A stretch of 64,000 nt of DNA. Origin: Trinickia dabaoshanensis (GTDB lineage: Bacteria; Pseudomonadota; Gammaproteobacteria; Burkholderiales; Burkholderiaceae). Within the stretch, counting starts at the first letter, position 1. Each line of letters starts with the position of its first letter. The stretch spans positions 186,001 through 250,000 of the forward strand of contig NZ_PNYA01000004.1 of NCBI RefSeq assembly GCF_002879885.1, written 5' to 3'. Positions 8,468 through 17,125 of this stretch are shown piece after piece. The notes below the pieces were generated by a model. That model had not been told where the DNA came from. It saw only the letters and a program-made list of their open reading frames with translations, and made no database searches. The position numbers and the translations under genes were made by a program.

Positions 8468-9196
8468 ATGCCACGACAATTTATTGAACCAATGTCGCCG
8501 CTTTGGCGCGCGACCGACGAAAAAACGTGGTTCGAGGCGCTTGCGTTGTTAGGTAGAAAATACGGTTTCGAGCACACGCTTTTCGCGGTAGTCCCGAGAC
8601 CCGGCATGCGCTTTAGCGACGCTTATCTACGCAGCACCTACGATGCCGGCTGGCGGCAGACCTATAACGAACGCGCCCTTTTCCATATCGACCCGACGGT
8701 CGCTCACTGTCTTACCCAGACGTCGCCGTTGATCTGGACGTCGTCCAATTTCGCCGACATCAACCAGCGGGAAATGTACGAGGAGGCCTGTCAGTACGGG
8801 CTCTGTAGCGGCATAGCGTTGCCGATCCATGGCCCGAAGCAGGAGGTGGGCATGCTCTGCTTCGTGCGAGACGAGCAGGCACCCAACGCGCTGAACGCCC
8901 ACGTGGAGCGCAATCTGCCGATGTTGACGCTGCTGCGCGACGTCGCGTTCGATACGAGCCAACGATTCCTGGACGGCTATACGGAGCGGCTCGTACCTAA
9001 GCTGACACCGCGCGAATACGAATGTTTGAAGTGGACGGCGCAAGGAAAGTCCACCTGGGAAATCGCCAAGATTTTCGGTTGCTCGGAAGCAACCGTGAAC
9101 TTTCACATGACCAACATTCGCAGCAAGTTCGGCGTCAGTTCCCGGAGCGCGGCCGCCGTCAAGGCGACCCGAATGGGGTTGATAGATCTTGATTGA
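8468..9196 (+). CDS. braR: LuxR-family quorum-sensing regulator (BraR/UnaR type)
   Basis: N-acyl-homoserine-lactone receptor and transcription factor of 242 residues. The N-terminal two thirds are the autoinducer-binding domain, with TYNERALFHIDPTV and IWTSS carrying the conserved Tyr, Asp and Trp positions. The C-terminal LuxR helix-turn-helix has LTPREYECLKW and SEATVNFHMTNI. The ATG at 8468 is preceded by GAGG five bases upstream; earlier in-frame starts (8405, 8456) would add residues outside the family. The order luxR, reverse-oriented rsaL, luxI matches the braR-rsaL-braI loci known from Paraburkholderia. Its 3' end overlaps rsaL convergently by 38 bases. The exact signal molecule is inferred from family, not seen. 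Confidence 0.9.
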   Translation: MPRQFIEPMSPLWRATDEKTWFEALALLGRKYGFEHTLFAVVPRPGMRFSDAYLRSTYDAGWRQTYNERALFHIDPTVAHCLTQTSPLIWTSSNFADINQREMYEEACQYGLCSGIALPIHGPKQEVGMLCFVRDEQAPNALNAHVERNLPMLTLLRDVAFDTSQRFLDGYTERLVPKLTPREYECLKWTAQGKSTWEIAKIFGCSEATVNFHMTNIRSKFGVSSRSAAAVKATRMGLIDLD

Positions 9197-9488
9197 CCAA
9201 CGCCGGCCGAAGTGCCGGTGTTCGCTTTTGCGACACGCTGCGAATATCTTCGTCCGAAATCCGTGCCTCGAAATAGAGCCGCAGGAGGATCATCACGGGT
9301 TTCGGGATATTAGCGCCGAGCTCAAAACGGCTGCCGCGAGACTGCGTTACGCCGAAACGCGCCCAAAAAGTCTTTTGGCTCTCCTTGACTTGTTTGCGAT
9401 AAGCCTGAACGAAGGCACTGTTGATTTCGGTCCTAACCGGCCGGGCTGCGTCTTCGGTTTGCGGTTGACGAATATCGGCGAGGGACAT
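9159..9488 (-). CDS. rsaL: RsaL-type repressor of AHL synthesis
   Basis: A 109-residue DNA-binding protein with the RsaL signature (FWARFGVTQSRGSRFE, then IPKPVMILLRLYFEARISD). RsaL proteins repress the neighbouring luxI gene and balance quorum sensing. The frame stays open to 9698, but the ATG at 9488 has AGGTG seven bases upstream and yields a normal family length. The gene is divergent from braI, and a lux-box-like dyad lies midway between the two starts. Its C-terminus (TPALRPALVNQDLSTPFGSP) is longer than in the Pseudomonas protein and is encoded opposite the end of braR. Confidence 0.88.
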   Translation of the reverse strand: MSLADIRQPQTEDAARPVRTEINSAFVQAYRKQVKESQKTFWARFGVTQSRGSRFELGANIPKPVMILLRLYFEARISDEDIRSVSQKRTPALRPALVNQDLSTPFGSP

Positions 9489-9553
9489 GGTTTTCACCTG
9501 TTCAAGGGACGTACTCGATACCCGCATCATCCCAACTGTTACCGATGTTTTGT

Positions 9554-9573
9554 ACCTATCTTGCTTGACAGTT
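9554..9573. promoter_or_regulatory. lux-box-like operator between rsaL and braI
   Basis: A 20-base imperfect dyad beginning ACCTAT and ending ACAGTT, matching the layout of the classic lux box (ACCT...ACAG-T). It lies 65 bases from the rsaL start on one side and 66 bases from the braI start on the other. That placement suits BraR activation of one or both genes and RsaL interference. Assignment is by pattern only. Confidence 0.55.
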
Positions 9574-9638
9574 ACACCTAGCACGCAAAGTGCATATGGT
9601 CGATGCCCCTTAGGCGCATGACAATCCGGGAGAGCGAG

Positions 9639-10376
9639 ATGAGCACGAAGATCACGATCGATAAACAATGCCGCTTGGATCTCGGCGCGCTGGCGCAAAT
9701 GTATCGGTTGCGCGCCAAGATTTTCGGAGAACGGATGGGATGGGAAGTCGCGGTGTTATCCGGGATGGAAATAGACGAATATGACGCGCAATCAACCTAT
9801 TACATGCTAATGCGCGATAGTTACAACGAGGTATGCGGGTGTTGGCGTTTGTTACCCACCGAAGGGCCTTACATGTTACGCAACACTTTCCCGCAACTGC
9901 TTTACGCGCACAACGCCCCCGTTTCTCCGCGGGTCTGGGAACTAAGTCGTTTTGCCATCGTTTCAAGGGAGCGATCACGATTCGGTTTCGGCGAATTGGC
10001 GCTCGACGCCATGCGAGCCGTCGTGGCCTTCGCCGATCGGCACCGGATCACGAACTACGTCACGGTCACGACCACGGCCGTTGAGCGACTGCTGATCCGC
10101 GCGCGGATCGCGACGCGACGCTACGGGCCGCCGATGCGGATCGGAAACGCCGACGCGATCGCGCTATCGATCGATCTCGGCGAGCAGACGCACGAGGCGC
10201 TATTTGGCGGCGAGCCGTCCGCCGCGCCGGCCTACGATGGGTTCCAGCAATCGCTTGGGCCCGCTGACGAAGGCGCTGCCGGGCTCGTAGAATCTGAGCG
10301 GTTCGTGCATCTCGCGCGAGAGACCGATGCGCTTGGTGACCGCGATGCGAACCGGGGGCGAATCTTGCTCGTTTGA
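9639..10376 (+). CDS. braI: LuxI-family acyl-homoserine-lactone synthase (BraI/UnaI type), extended C-terminus
   Basis: Makes AHL signal from S-adenosylmethionine and acyl-ACP. Conserved autoinducer-synthase positions are visible: [14 protein letters not shown], the D-E-YDAQ segment, CWRLLPT, and the WELSRFAI block. The ATG at 9639 has GGGAGAGCGAG upstream. The protein is 245 residues, whereas LuxI proteins are usually near 200. The normal domain ends around residue 187 ([14 protein letters not shown]), and the remaining 58 residues are read antisense through the end of the DNA glycosylase gene. This tail has no family character and probably reflects loss of the original stop codon. Confidence 0.9.
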   Translation: MSTKITIDKQCRLDLGALAQMYRLRAKIFGERMGWEVAVLSGMEIDEYDAQSTYYMLMRDSYNEVCGCWRLLPTEGPYMLRNTFPQLLYAHNAPVSPRVWELSRFAIVSRERSRFGFGELALDAMRAVVAFADRHRITNYVTVTTTAVERLLIRARIATRRYGPPMRIGNADAIALSIDLGEQTHEALFGGEPSAAPAYDGFQQSLGPADEGAAGLVESERFVHLARETDALGDRDANRGRILLV

Positions 10377-10877
10377 GCGTCCTATCCAGAGCGCGTGTCC
10401 ACCGCACAGGTCCAGGCCGTCGCAGGGCGGGCCGATGCCGAACGCCGCGCATAGCCGTCCCGGCCCGCGCGCCAGGTCCGCGTGTTTGGCGCCGGGCCGT
10501 CGAGCCCGCATGAGCGGCACGCCATCGAGCGGCTCGACGGCGCGAAGGAGCACCGCCGCTCCCTGCCCCTCGACTTCAGCCGACATATTGATCATGTACG
10601 ACGCGCCGTAGACGAGCTTCACGTACGCATGGCCGGGCGCTTTGAACAATGCCCCGTTGTATGAGCGCAGCCCGCGGAACGCATGGTTCGTCGAATCGCC
10701 GATCGGGTAGGCCTCGGTTTCGACGAGACGGCCGCTCACGCGGCCTTGCGGCGAATCGTGAACGAGGTATTTCCCGATCATGAAGCGCGCGAGTTCGACC
10801 GTGTCGATAGGAAGCGCCTCGCGCGTCAAAGGCACGATACGGTCATCGACTACTCGCGCGGCGTCCATAGGCGGCAC
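10200..10877 (-). CDS. mpg: 3-methyladenine (alkylpurine) DNA glycosylase, AAG family
   Basis: Excises alkylated and deaminated purines in base-excision repair. At 225 residues it has the AAG-type pattern: [12 protein letters not shown], the catalytic VETEAYP (general-base Glu), [18 protein letters not shown], the intercalating-loop region ([17 protein letters not shown]), and [14 protein letters not shown]. The ATG at 10877 lies 19 bases downstream of the stop of the reductase gene at 10896, so the two may be co-transcribed. Its last 177 bases are overlapped on the other strand by the extended braI. Confidence 0.93.
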   Translation of the reverse strand: MPPMDAARVVDDRIVPLTREALPIDTVELARFMIGKYLVHDSPQGRVSGRLVETEAYPIGDSTNHAFRGLRSYNGALFKAPGHAYVKLVYGASYMINMSAEVEGQGAAVLLRAVEPLDGVPLMRARRPGAKHADLARGPGRLCAAFGIGPPCDGLDLCGGHALWIGRSNEQDSPPVRIAVTKRIGLSREMHEPLRFYEPGSAFVSGPKRLLEPIVGRRGGRLAAK

Positions 10878-10895
10878 CGAAGGCCGGATCCCGAA

Positions 10896-11822
10896 TTACG
10901 CCCCGCCCGCTCGGCGGGCGCGCGCGACGCGGCACGCCGCCAAGTCCCAAGCGGCGCACCCCACACTCTTGAAGACGACGGGCATCGCGCCGCGCGCAGC
11001 GTTTTCCCCCCGGGCCAATACGTCGGCCAGCGCGGCCACGCGCGTCCAGTCGACGCCGGCCTGAATGAAATCGCCGGCTTCGTGAGGCGCGCCGGCCGGA
11101 TCGTCGACGTAAAGCGCGCTGCCTTCGAGCGTACGCGGGCCGATCTCCGCCATCTCGGGCGTGAATGCGCCGACGCCGATCACGAGCCGGCCGGGGCGTG
11201 CGGGCTCGTCGTATACAGGCGAGCGGCTCGTCGTGAGCGCGATGACGACATCGACCTCCTGAGCGATCGCGGTGCCTTCTTGCGGCCGCATCTCGATCTC
11301 GGCGCGCCCGTGCCGCGCGCAAAATGCCTGTGCGCGTTCGAGCGAACTCCCGCGCACGCTCACGCGCGCCCCGGGATAGACGGCGGCGAGCGCATCGGCG
11401 TGATACGCGGCTTGCGTGCCCGTACCGATCAGCAGGACTTCACGCGGTGCGGCGGGCAAAAACGTCCGCAGCGCCAATAACGTCACGGCGGCGGTGCGCC
11501 GGCCGGTGACCGTGGGACCGTCGAGCGTCAGCAAAGCCTCCCCCGTATCGGCATCGCACACGCTCACGTGACCGTGAATCGTCGGCAATGCCCGGCCGCG
11601 ATTGGCGGGACAAACGGTCACGAGCTTGTGGATCGCCAAATCGCGCGCCGCCGCCGGCATCGACAGCATGATGCCCCCTTCGTTGAGCGGCACGACGAGC
11701 CGCGCCGGACTCGCGATCTCGCCGCGCGCCGCGTCCCGGCACGCCTGAGCCAACGCATCGACGAGGGCGGGGAACGGCGTGAGTGCGGCCGTTGCCTCGG
11801 CGTCGAAAAACGGTATCGTCAT
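10896..11822 (-). CDS. lhpI: Delta1-piperideine-2-carboxylate / Delta1-pyrroline-2-carboxylate reductase (OCD/mu-crystallin family)
   Basis: A 308-residue NAD(P)H-dependent imine reductase of the ornithine cyclodeaminase/mu-crystallin fold. It has the substrate-binding KLVTVCPANRGRALPT and the Rossmann motif LLIGTGTQAAYHADAL, with GVGAFTPEMAE near the end. Family members in Burkholderia-type bacteria reduce piperideine-2-carboxylate to L-pipecolate and pyrroline-2-carboxylate to L-proline. That would feed both the D-lysine/pipecolate genes to the right and the hydroxyproline genes at 23-28 kb. Ornithine cyclodeaminase is the alternative, but the sequence style favours the reductase. Confidence 0.8.
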   Translation of the reverse strand: MTIPFFDAEATAALTPFPALVDALAQACRDAARGEIASPARLVVPLNEGGIMLSMPAAARDLAIHKLVTVCPANRGRALPTIHGHVSVCDADTGEALLTLDGPTVTGRRTAAVTLLALRTFLPAAPREVLLIGTGTQAAYHADALAAVYPGARVSVRGSSLERAQAFCARHGRAEIEMRPQEGTAIAQEVDVVIALTTSRSPVYDEPARPGRLVIGVGAFTPEMAEIGPRTLEGSALYVDDPAGAPHEAGDFIQAGVDWTRVAALADVLARGENAARGAMPVVFKSVGCAAWDLAACRVARARRAGGA

Positions 11823-12078
11823 AGGGTTTTCTCCAATACGGACGCTTCATGAGTGGCGCAAGCCGCTCGGGAAAAGGATAAGGCCGGGCGCCGGGCACAC
11901 CCGCCATTGACCACCAGTAACGAACGTAACCTGTCGATACATATTTGACGAGCGCGGCGCGACGCGTTGCCCGTTAAAATACGCCCCGCCTCCATACTTT
12001 TAACGCTGCGGCCCAGCCTCGTGGCCCGGCGATTCTCGTTCCGTGACCGCTACCGACGCCGCCGCGCCCTGAAGCAGC

Positions 12079-12933
12079 ATGACCACAGAAGCCACATTAG
12101 CGGACTCTCTCGCCGTTGCCGATCGCGTGCGCGCGCTGATGGTTCGCCATGGCATCGGCAAACGACAGCAAACCACCGAGCTTTGCCGCATCTTAGATCT
12201 GAGCTTTTCGCAGGGACACCGCAAACTGCGCGGCAGCAGCCCGTGGACCCTCGCGCAGATTCGCAAAGTCGCCCAGGCTTTCGGCGAGCCGCCCACGCAG
12301 CTCTTTGCCGCGCAGGAAAACGGCCTGGGCGCCGCCGGTGCGCAACCGCGCGAGGCCACGCTGAACTTGGGCGGTTTCGAAGGTCCTTGCATTGCTTGGA
12401 TAGGCGCGCCGCTCGGCCGTGACGAGCGTGCCGAATTCGTCGCGTACGGCGAAGGCGAGCGCTGGCGCATCGTGCGCTGCGACGGTTCGCCCGGCGAGCA
12501 CGCTCACGAAGTGCAGAAGATCGAAATTCATCCGCGCCGAGGCGAAGCGCAAAGAGCGACGATCGCCGTCGTCGATGCCGATCGAGCGGCGGCCGAGGCG
12601 CTGTGCGATTACCTTCTTCAAAACGGCTTCGAGGCGCGGGCCTACGATCGGCTCACGGCGTTCACCGATGCGCTGCAAACGCAAACGTTTGACGCGATCG
12701 TGACCGATTGGCTGTTCGACGGCTGCACGGCGGCCATGGCGATCGAATCGGTACGCCGCTCGGCCCAGCCTGACGCGCCGATCTTCCTGCTGACCGGCGA
12801 TTTGCTGACCGGCAAGGCGAGCGAATCCGAGATCAGCGAGGTCATTCGCCGCTTCGACGTGGCCTGCTACGAAAAACCCGCGCGTCTGGCGATTCTCGTC
12901 GCGGATCTGTCGAAGCGATTGGGCCGCGCATGA
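12079..12933 (+). CDS. Transcription factor with BetR-like HTH and C-terminal receiver-like domain
   Basis: A 284-residue protein. Residues 10-80 form a helix-turn-helix domain like BetR (VRALMVRHGIGKRQQTTELCRIL, SFSQGHRKLRG, WTLAQIRKVAQAFG). Residues 160-280 are receiver-like: IAVVDADRAAAEALCDYL, the phosphorylatable position in AIVTDWLFDG, LLTGD, and the conserved Lys in CYEKPARL. Placing the DNA-binding domain first and the receiver last is the reverse of ordinary response regulators. No cognate kinase is adjacent. It is divergent from lhpI, with a shared 256-base upstream region. Confidence 0.8.
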   Translation: MTTEATLADSLAVADRVRALMVRHGIGKRQQTTELCRILDLSFSQGHRKLRGSSPWTLAQIRKVAQAFGEPPTQLFAAQENGLGAAGAQPREATLNLGGFEGPCIAWIGAPLGRDERAEFVAYGEGERWRIVRCDGSPGEHAHEVQKIEIHPRRGEAQRATIAVVDADRAAAEALCDYLLQNGFEARAYDRLTAFTDALQTQTFDAIVTDWLFDGCTAAMAIESVRRSAQPDAPIFLLTGDLLTGKASESEISEVIRRFDVACYEKPARLAILVADLSKRLGRA

Positions 12934-12989
12934 GCATGCGGGCGGCCGCCCTTCGGCTTGCCGCCCTCCATCGCCGCCATCGCCGATGA

Positions 12990-13008
12990 GCCCCGGCCGC
13001 GCCGGGGC
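12990..13008. terminator. Hairpin between convergent genes
   Basis: A perfect 8-base stem (GCCCCGGC/GCCGGGGC) with a 3-base loop in the 89-base gap between the BetR-type regulator and the dehydrogenase gene. It is suitable as a bidirectional terminator, though without T-runs. Confidence 0.4.
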
Positions 13009-13022
13009 CGCGAAGCGCGCGC

Positions 13023-14537
13023 TCAAACGTCGAACTTCACGCCCTGCGCGAGCGGCAGCTCGCGGCTGTAGTTGATCGTGTTCGTCGCGCGGCGCATGTA
13101 GTTCTTCCAGGAGTCGGAGCCGGATTCCCGGCCACCACCCGTTTCCTTTTCGCCGCCGAACGCCCCGCCGATTTCGGCGCCGCTCGTGCCGATATTCACG
13201 TTGACGATCCCGCAATCGCTGCCGGCCGCCGACATGAACTGCTCGGCTTCGCGCATATCGTTCGTGAAGATGGCGGACGACAGACCCTGCGGCACCGCGT
13301 TATGCACGGCGAGCGCTTGTTCGAATTCGTCGTACACGAGCACGTAAAGGATCGGCGCAAACGTCTCGCGCTCGACGACGGCCGTTTGCGCCGGCATGCG
13401 CACGATCGCGGGACGCACGTAATAGGCGCCGTCGTGACCCACGTCGACGCGCTCGCCGCCCGTCACTTGGCCGCCGTCCTTGCGGGCCTCGGCCAGCGCC
13501 GTTTGCATCGCGTCGAACGAGCCGCGGTCGATCAGCGGGCCGACGAGCGTATCGCCTTCGAGCGGATCGCCGACCTTGACCGATGCAAACGCTTTTTCCA
13601 GACGCGGCAGCAACTGATCGACGACGCTACGGTGCACGATCAAGCGGCGCAGCGTCGTACAGCGCTGACCCGCGGTACCGACGGAGGCGAACGTGACGGC
13701 GCGCACGACGAGGTCCAGATCGGCGCTCGGCGCGACGATCATGCCGTTGTTGCCGCCCAGTTCGAGAATGCTGCGCGCGAGCCGCTTGCTCAGCGTTTGC
13801 GCCACTTCGATGCCCATGCGCACGCTGCCCGTCGCGCTCACGAGCGGGACCTTGTGCGAGCGCGTCAATGCTTCACCCACGTCGCGGCCGCCGATGATCA
13901 ATTGCGACAGCCCCGCGGGGGCGACGCCCGGATGGGCTTCGTCGAAGCGTCGCAGCGCTTGCTCGAACAGCGCCTGGCAAGCGATGGCCGTGAGCGGCGT
14001 CTTTTCGGAAGGTTTCCATACGACCGGATCGCCGCATACGAAGGCAAGCGCCGCGTTCCACGCCCATACGGCCACGGGGAAATTGAAGGCGGAAATGACG
14101 CCGCACACGCCGAGCGGATGCCACGTCTCCATCATCCGATGGCCGGGGCGCTCGGAGGCGATCGTCAAACCGTACAACTGGCGCGAGAGACCGACCGCGA
14201 AATCGCAGATGTCGATCATTTCCTGGACCTCGCCGAGCCCCTCCGAGCGGATCTTGCCCGCCTCGAGCGTCACGAGCCGGCCCAACGCGTCCTTGTTTTC
14301 GCGCAGCACGTTGCCGAACACGCGTACGAGTTCGCCGCGCAGCGGCGCGGGCACGGTACGCCACTTCAGAAAGGCGGCATGGGCAGCATCGATCTTGCGC
14401 TCGGCGCCGGCGGCCGAGTCGACGGCGAGCGTCGCCAGCGTCGCGCCGTCGCGCGGCGAGCGGGCCGTGAGGGCATCGCCCTTCCAAGCCGATAGGTCGA
14501 CATTGAGCGCTGCGAAAATATCGTTGACTACCATCAC
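13023..14537 (-). CDS. amaB: Aldehyde dehydrogenase, piperideine-6-carboxylate (aminoadipate semialdehyde) dehydrogenase type
   Basis: A 504-residue ALDH of the ALDH7/antiquitin type, which oxidises alpha-aminoadipate semialdehyde to 2-aminoadipate in lysine catabolism. Family marks are ISAFNFPVAVWAWN, VVWKPSEKTPLT, the catalytic Glu in LELGGNNG and Cys in GTAGQRCTTLRR, and the C-terminal GAEIGGAFGGEKETGGGRESGSD, where the antiquitins recognise the substrate amino acid end. Two adjacent ATGs (14537, 14534) are possible starts. It is the first of the set that continues upstream with an aminotransferase and HglS in the same direction, giving aldehyde to aminoadipate to 2-oxoadipate to D-2-hydroxyglutarate. 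Confidence 0.9.
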   Translation of the reverse strand: MMVVNDIFAALNVDLSAWKGDALTARSPRDGATLATLAVDSAAGAERKIDAAHAAFLKWRTVPAPLRGELVRVFGNVLRENKDALGRLVTLEAGKIRSEGLGEVQEMIDICDFAVGLSRQLYGLTIASERPGHRMMETWHPLGVCGVISAFNFPVAVWAWNAALAFVCGDPVVWKPSEKTPLTAIACQALFEQALRRFDEAHPGVAPAGLSQLIIGGRDVGEALTRSHKVPLVSATGSVRMGIEVAQTLSKRLARSILELGGNNGMIVAPSADLDLVVRAVTFASVGTAGQRCTTLRRLIVHRSVVDQLLPRLEKAFASVKVGDPLEGDTLVGPLIDRGSFDAMQTALAEARKDGGQVTGGERVDVGHDGAYYVRPAIVRMPAQTAVVERETFAPILYVLVYDEFEQALAVHNAVPQGLSSAIFTNDMREAEQFMSAAGSDCGIVNVNIGTSGAEIGGAFGGEKETGGGRESGSDSWKNYMRRATNTINYSRELPLAQGVKFDV

Positions 14538-14608
14538 GTCCTCTTAGTGTCGAGTTACTTCGTCAAAATTCGATTGAAACGCGTTCGCGCCGCATGTGCA
14601 AGCGCGCG

Positions 14609-15850
14609 TTAATTCCCCGAGAGCGCCGACGCGAGCCGGCGCGCACCTTCGAATGCTTCCGCCTCGCTCGGCGCGGCGAACGAAAGCCGCAAGCTGCTCG
14701 CATCCGCATCGCGCACGAAAAACGCCGTGCCGGGCACGAACATCACGTTGCGCTCGATCGCTCGCTTGAGCACGTCGCCGGCATCGCGTCCGCCCGTCAG
14801 CCGCGCCCAGACGAACATGCCGCCTTGGGGCGCGCAAAACTCGATGTCCGCGGGCGCGAAATGCGTCAACGCCTTGAGGAGCGCGCCGCAGCGCGACCGG
14901 TACGCCCCGGCGATCGTGCGCAGATGCGACTCCAAGCTGCCGCTATCGAGATAATGCCGCGCCGCTTCCTGTGACAGCGGCGAGGTGCACAAATCGCTCG
15001 TTTGCTTGGCGACGATCATTCTGCGCGCGATGGGCGCGGGCGCGAGCGCCCAACCGATTCGCAAACCCGGCGCGACGATCTTCGACAAACTGCCGAAATA
15101 GACGACCCAATCGCGCCCGCCGGGGCATGCATCGGCCAGTGCGAGGATCGGCGGCACCGGCGTGCCGGCAAAGCGCAGTTCCCCGTACGGATCGTCTTCC
15201 ACCAGCACGATACGGTGCCGCACCGCGAGCCGTACGAGCGCCTCGCGCCGCGCGCGCGGCAACGTCGCGCCGGTCGGATTGGCGAATGTCGGTACCGTAT
15301 AAAGCAGCTTCGGCCGGCCCGGCTCGCTCCATGCATCGAGCGTCGCGGCCAGCGCATCGACGTCGATCCCGTCGCTATCGGTGCGCACCGTCACGATATT
15401 GGCGCCGGCGAGCCGCAGCGCCTGGATGGCTGCCGGATACGCGGGCTCCTCGACGAGCGCGGTATCGCCGGGCGCGATCAGCGTGCGCACCAGCAAATCG
15501 AAGCCTTGCTGAGAACCGGTCGTCACGACGATGTCGTCGCTATCGCACTCGACGCCGCGCGCACCCATGAGCCGGGCAAGCGATCGGCGCAACGCCGGCG
15601 CGCCGGCCGTATCGCCATATTGGAGGCACGCGATCGGATCGCTACGATAGGCCGCGTCGATCGCCCGCCCGAGGCCGTCGCGATCGAACAGATCCTTCGA
15701 GGGGTAACCGCCCGCGAACGAAATCATGCCGGGGCGGCCGACGTACTTGAACAGTTCGCGGATCGGCGAGCCCTGCGGCGCGCGAAACGGCGCCGCGAAT
15801 TCATACGCCTCGTCCGGTGTCCGCGCTTGCAGCGTGTTGGCTGACGTCAT
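14609..15850 (-). CDS. PLP-dependent aminotransferase, probably 2-aminoadipate transaminase (AmaC/LysN-like)
   Basis: A fold-type I aminotransferase of the LysN/MocR-like catalytic class (no HTH domain), about 413 residues. PLP-site features are GYPSKDLF, TTGSQQGFDLL, FANPTG, EDDPYGELRF and the Schiff-base lysine in GSLSKIVAPGLRIGW. Its position between the AmaB-type dehydrogenase and HglS makes 2-aminoadipate to 2-oxoadipate the natural reaction. The ATG at 15850 is chosen. An alternative GTG at 15907 would overlap the hglS stop as GTGA, which could allow translational coupling and adds 19 residues. Confidence 0.85.
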   Translation of the reverse strand: MTSANTLQARTPDEAYEFAAPFRAPQGSPIRELFKYVGRPGMISFAGGYPSKDLFDRDGLGRAIDAAYRSDPIACLQYGDTAGAPALRRSLARLMGARGVECDSDDIVVTTGSQQGFDLLVRTLIAPGDTALVEEPAYPAAIQALRLAGANIVTVRTDSDGIDVDALAATLDAWSEPGRPKLLYTVPTFANPTGATLPRARREALVRLAVRHRIVLVEDDPYGELRFAGTPVPPILALADACPGGRDWVVYFGSLSKIVAPGLRIGWALAPAPIARRMIVAKQTSDLCTSPLSQEAARHYLDSGSLESHLRTIAGAYRSRCGALLKALTHFAPADIEFCAPQGGMFVWARLTGGRDAGDVLKRAIERNVMFVPGTAFFVRDADASSLRLSFAAPSEAEAFEGARRLASALSGN

Positions 15851-15903
15851 CGGTTTTCTCAAGGCTCCATCCAAAGTGCGGAAAGCGACCCGATCAGAGC
15901 TTT

Positions 15904-16923
15904 TCACGCCGCCGCGGTCATCTTGAAGATGCCGGTCGCATTGCCCGCATCGAAACCCAGGTCGAGCGCGACGCGCCCGGTTTCCTCGTCCACGTAGGTG
16001 TCGCGCGTGATGAATTCATAAAACGAACCGGGCACTTCGCGGCGTGCCTCGGTGCCGTCGTCACCCCGAAAAACCCGGACGACCGGATCGGCCTGAAACG
16101 CCGTCTGTTTGACACGCCCCGATTTCGATACTTCCACGCGCTCTTTGATCGGACGTCCCAACGCGCGCTGCGCATCCGCGACGGCAAACACGTCGGCGAC
16201 GCGATCGGTCGCGTGATTGAACGCGTTGCCCTCCGTTGCGATCCACGCCATCTCGGCCGACTCGGCGCGCAGCGTCTGATAGTCGGACAAGCGCGGCGTC
16301 ATATGCTGACGATCGAAGCAGCGCACGAGTACCGGCAGCAGCGCGCACGCGTCGGCCAGCGGCAGCGCCGCATCGCGTTCGAGTTCGGCGAGCCACGCCA
16401 CCGCCTGCGGCGTCAGCGGGTCGACCGACGAGCCCACCACGTCCGTCACGGCTTGTTGAAATTCGGCGGAAAAACGCTCGGGATGCAATTCGCTGACGAA
16501 AAACTGAGCGATGTGCTCGGGCGCGTCCAAATGGGCGTACGAACGTCCGGTCATCTTGATGCGATCGAGCGGATAGGTGCCGTTCAAGCGATAGCCGAGC
16601 GGCCTCAAGATGCGCGTGAACGCCGCCTCCCCCGGAGGCAACGCGCCGCAATGCGGCCAGCGCACCGTGCGCAGCGCGCCATGATCGAACTGCACGCGAG
16701 CACCTTCGCGCACGACGTCTTCCGTATAGGCGCGGCCCGTGGGCACACGCTCGAGCAGCCCGGCGAACAGCGCCATATTCAAGGCCTGGGCCAATTCGGC
16801 ACGGGTGACGACGCCCGGCTCGAAGCGATCCATGGCAGCCGGCACATTCATCAATCTCACCAACTGCTGTGCGGCCCCGGCCCCGCAGCCGGCCTCGAGC
16901 ATCGCTTCCAGATTGCTGTTCAT
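15904..16923 (-). CDS. hglS: 2-oxoadipate dioxygenase/decarboxylase (HglS, DUF1338 family)
   Basis: A 339-residue protein of the DUF1338/YdcJ family, shown in Pseudomonas putida to turn 2-oxoadipate into D-2-hydroxyglutarate with a non-haem metal centre. Characteristic blocks are VQFDHGALRTVRW (metal-ligand His), GYRLNGTYPLDRIKMTGRSYAHLD, the SELHPERFS region, WIATEGNAFNHATDRV, and EVPGSFYEFITRD, which carries the ligand Glu. The ATG at 16923 fits the family length. It completes a carbon route from aminoadipate; the D-2-hydroxyglutarate dehydrogenase needed next is not in the window. It is divergent from a LysR gene. Confidence 0.92.
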   Translation of the reverse strand: MNSNLEAMLEAGCGAGAAQQLVRLMNVPAAMDRFEPGVVTRAELAQALNMALFAGLLERVPTGRAYTEDVVREGARVQFDHGALRTVRWPHCGALPPGEAAFTRILRPLGYRLNGTYPLDRIKMTGRSYAHLDAPEHIAQFFVSELHPERFSAEFQQAVTDVVGSSVDPLTPQAVAWLAELERDAALPLADACALLPVLVRCFDRQHMTPRLSDYQTLRAESAEMAWIATEGNAFNHATDRVADVFAVADAQRALGRPIKERVEVSKSGRVKQTAFQADPVVRVFRGDDGTEARREVPGSFYEFITRDTYVDEETGRVALDLGFDAGNATGIFKMTAAA

Positions 16924-17125
16924 CGCATCGTTCCCCGTTTGACGTATGTTGCGCAGGCTTGGCAGCTAGCGCTGAAGCGTGCGAACACCGCACGACGACG
17001 CCTTGCCGATGGAGTGGCATTGTCGCCGTCGCCCGCCCCCTCGACAATTGATTTAAACTCACGACTTCATTCCTAAAACGCACCAAGTCAAATTCGGAGG
17101 CGCGGAATCGAGCGCCACGCCATCG

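Noticed and set aside
13302-14547. Long plus-strand frames opposite the aldehyde dehydrogenase
   Set aside because: Typical GC-rich antisense frames with His/Arg-rich translation and no domain; the ALDH on the other strand is unmistakable.
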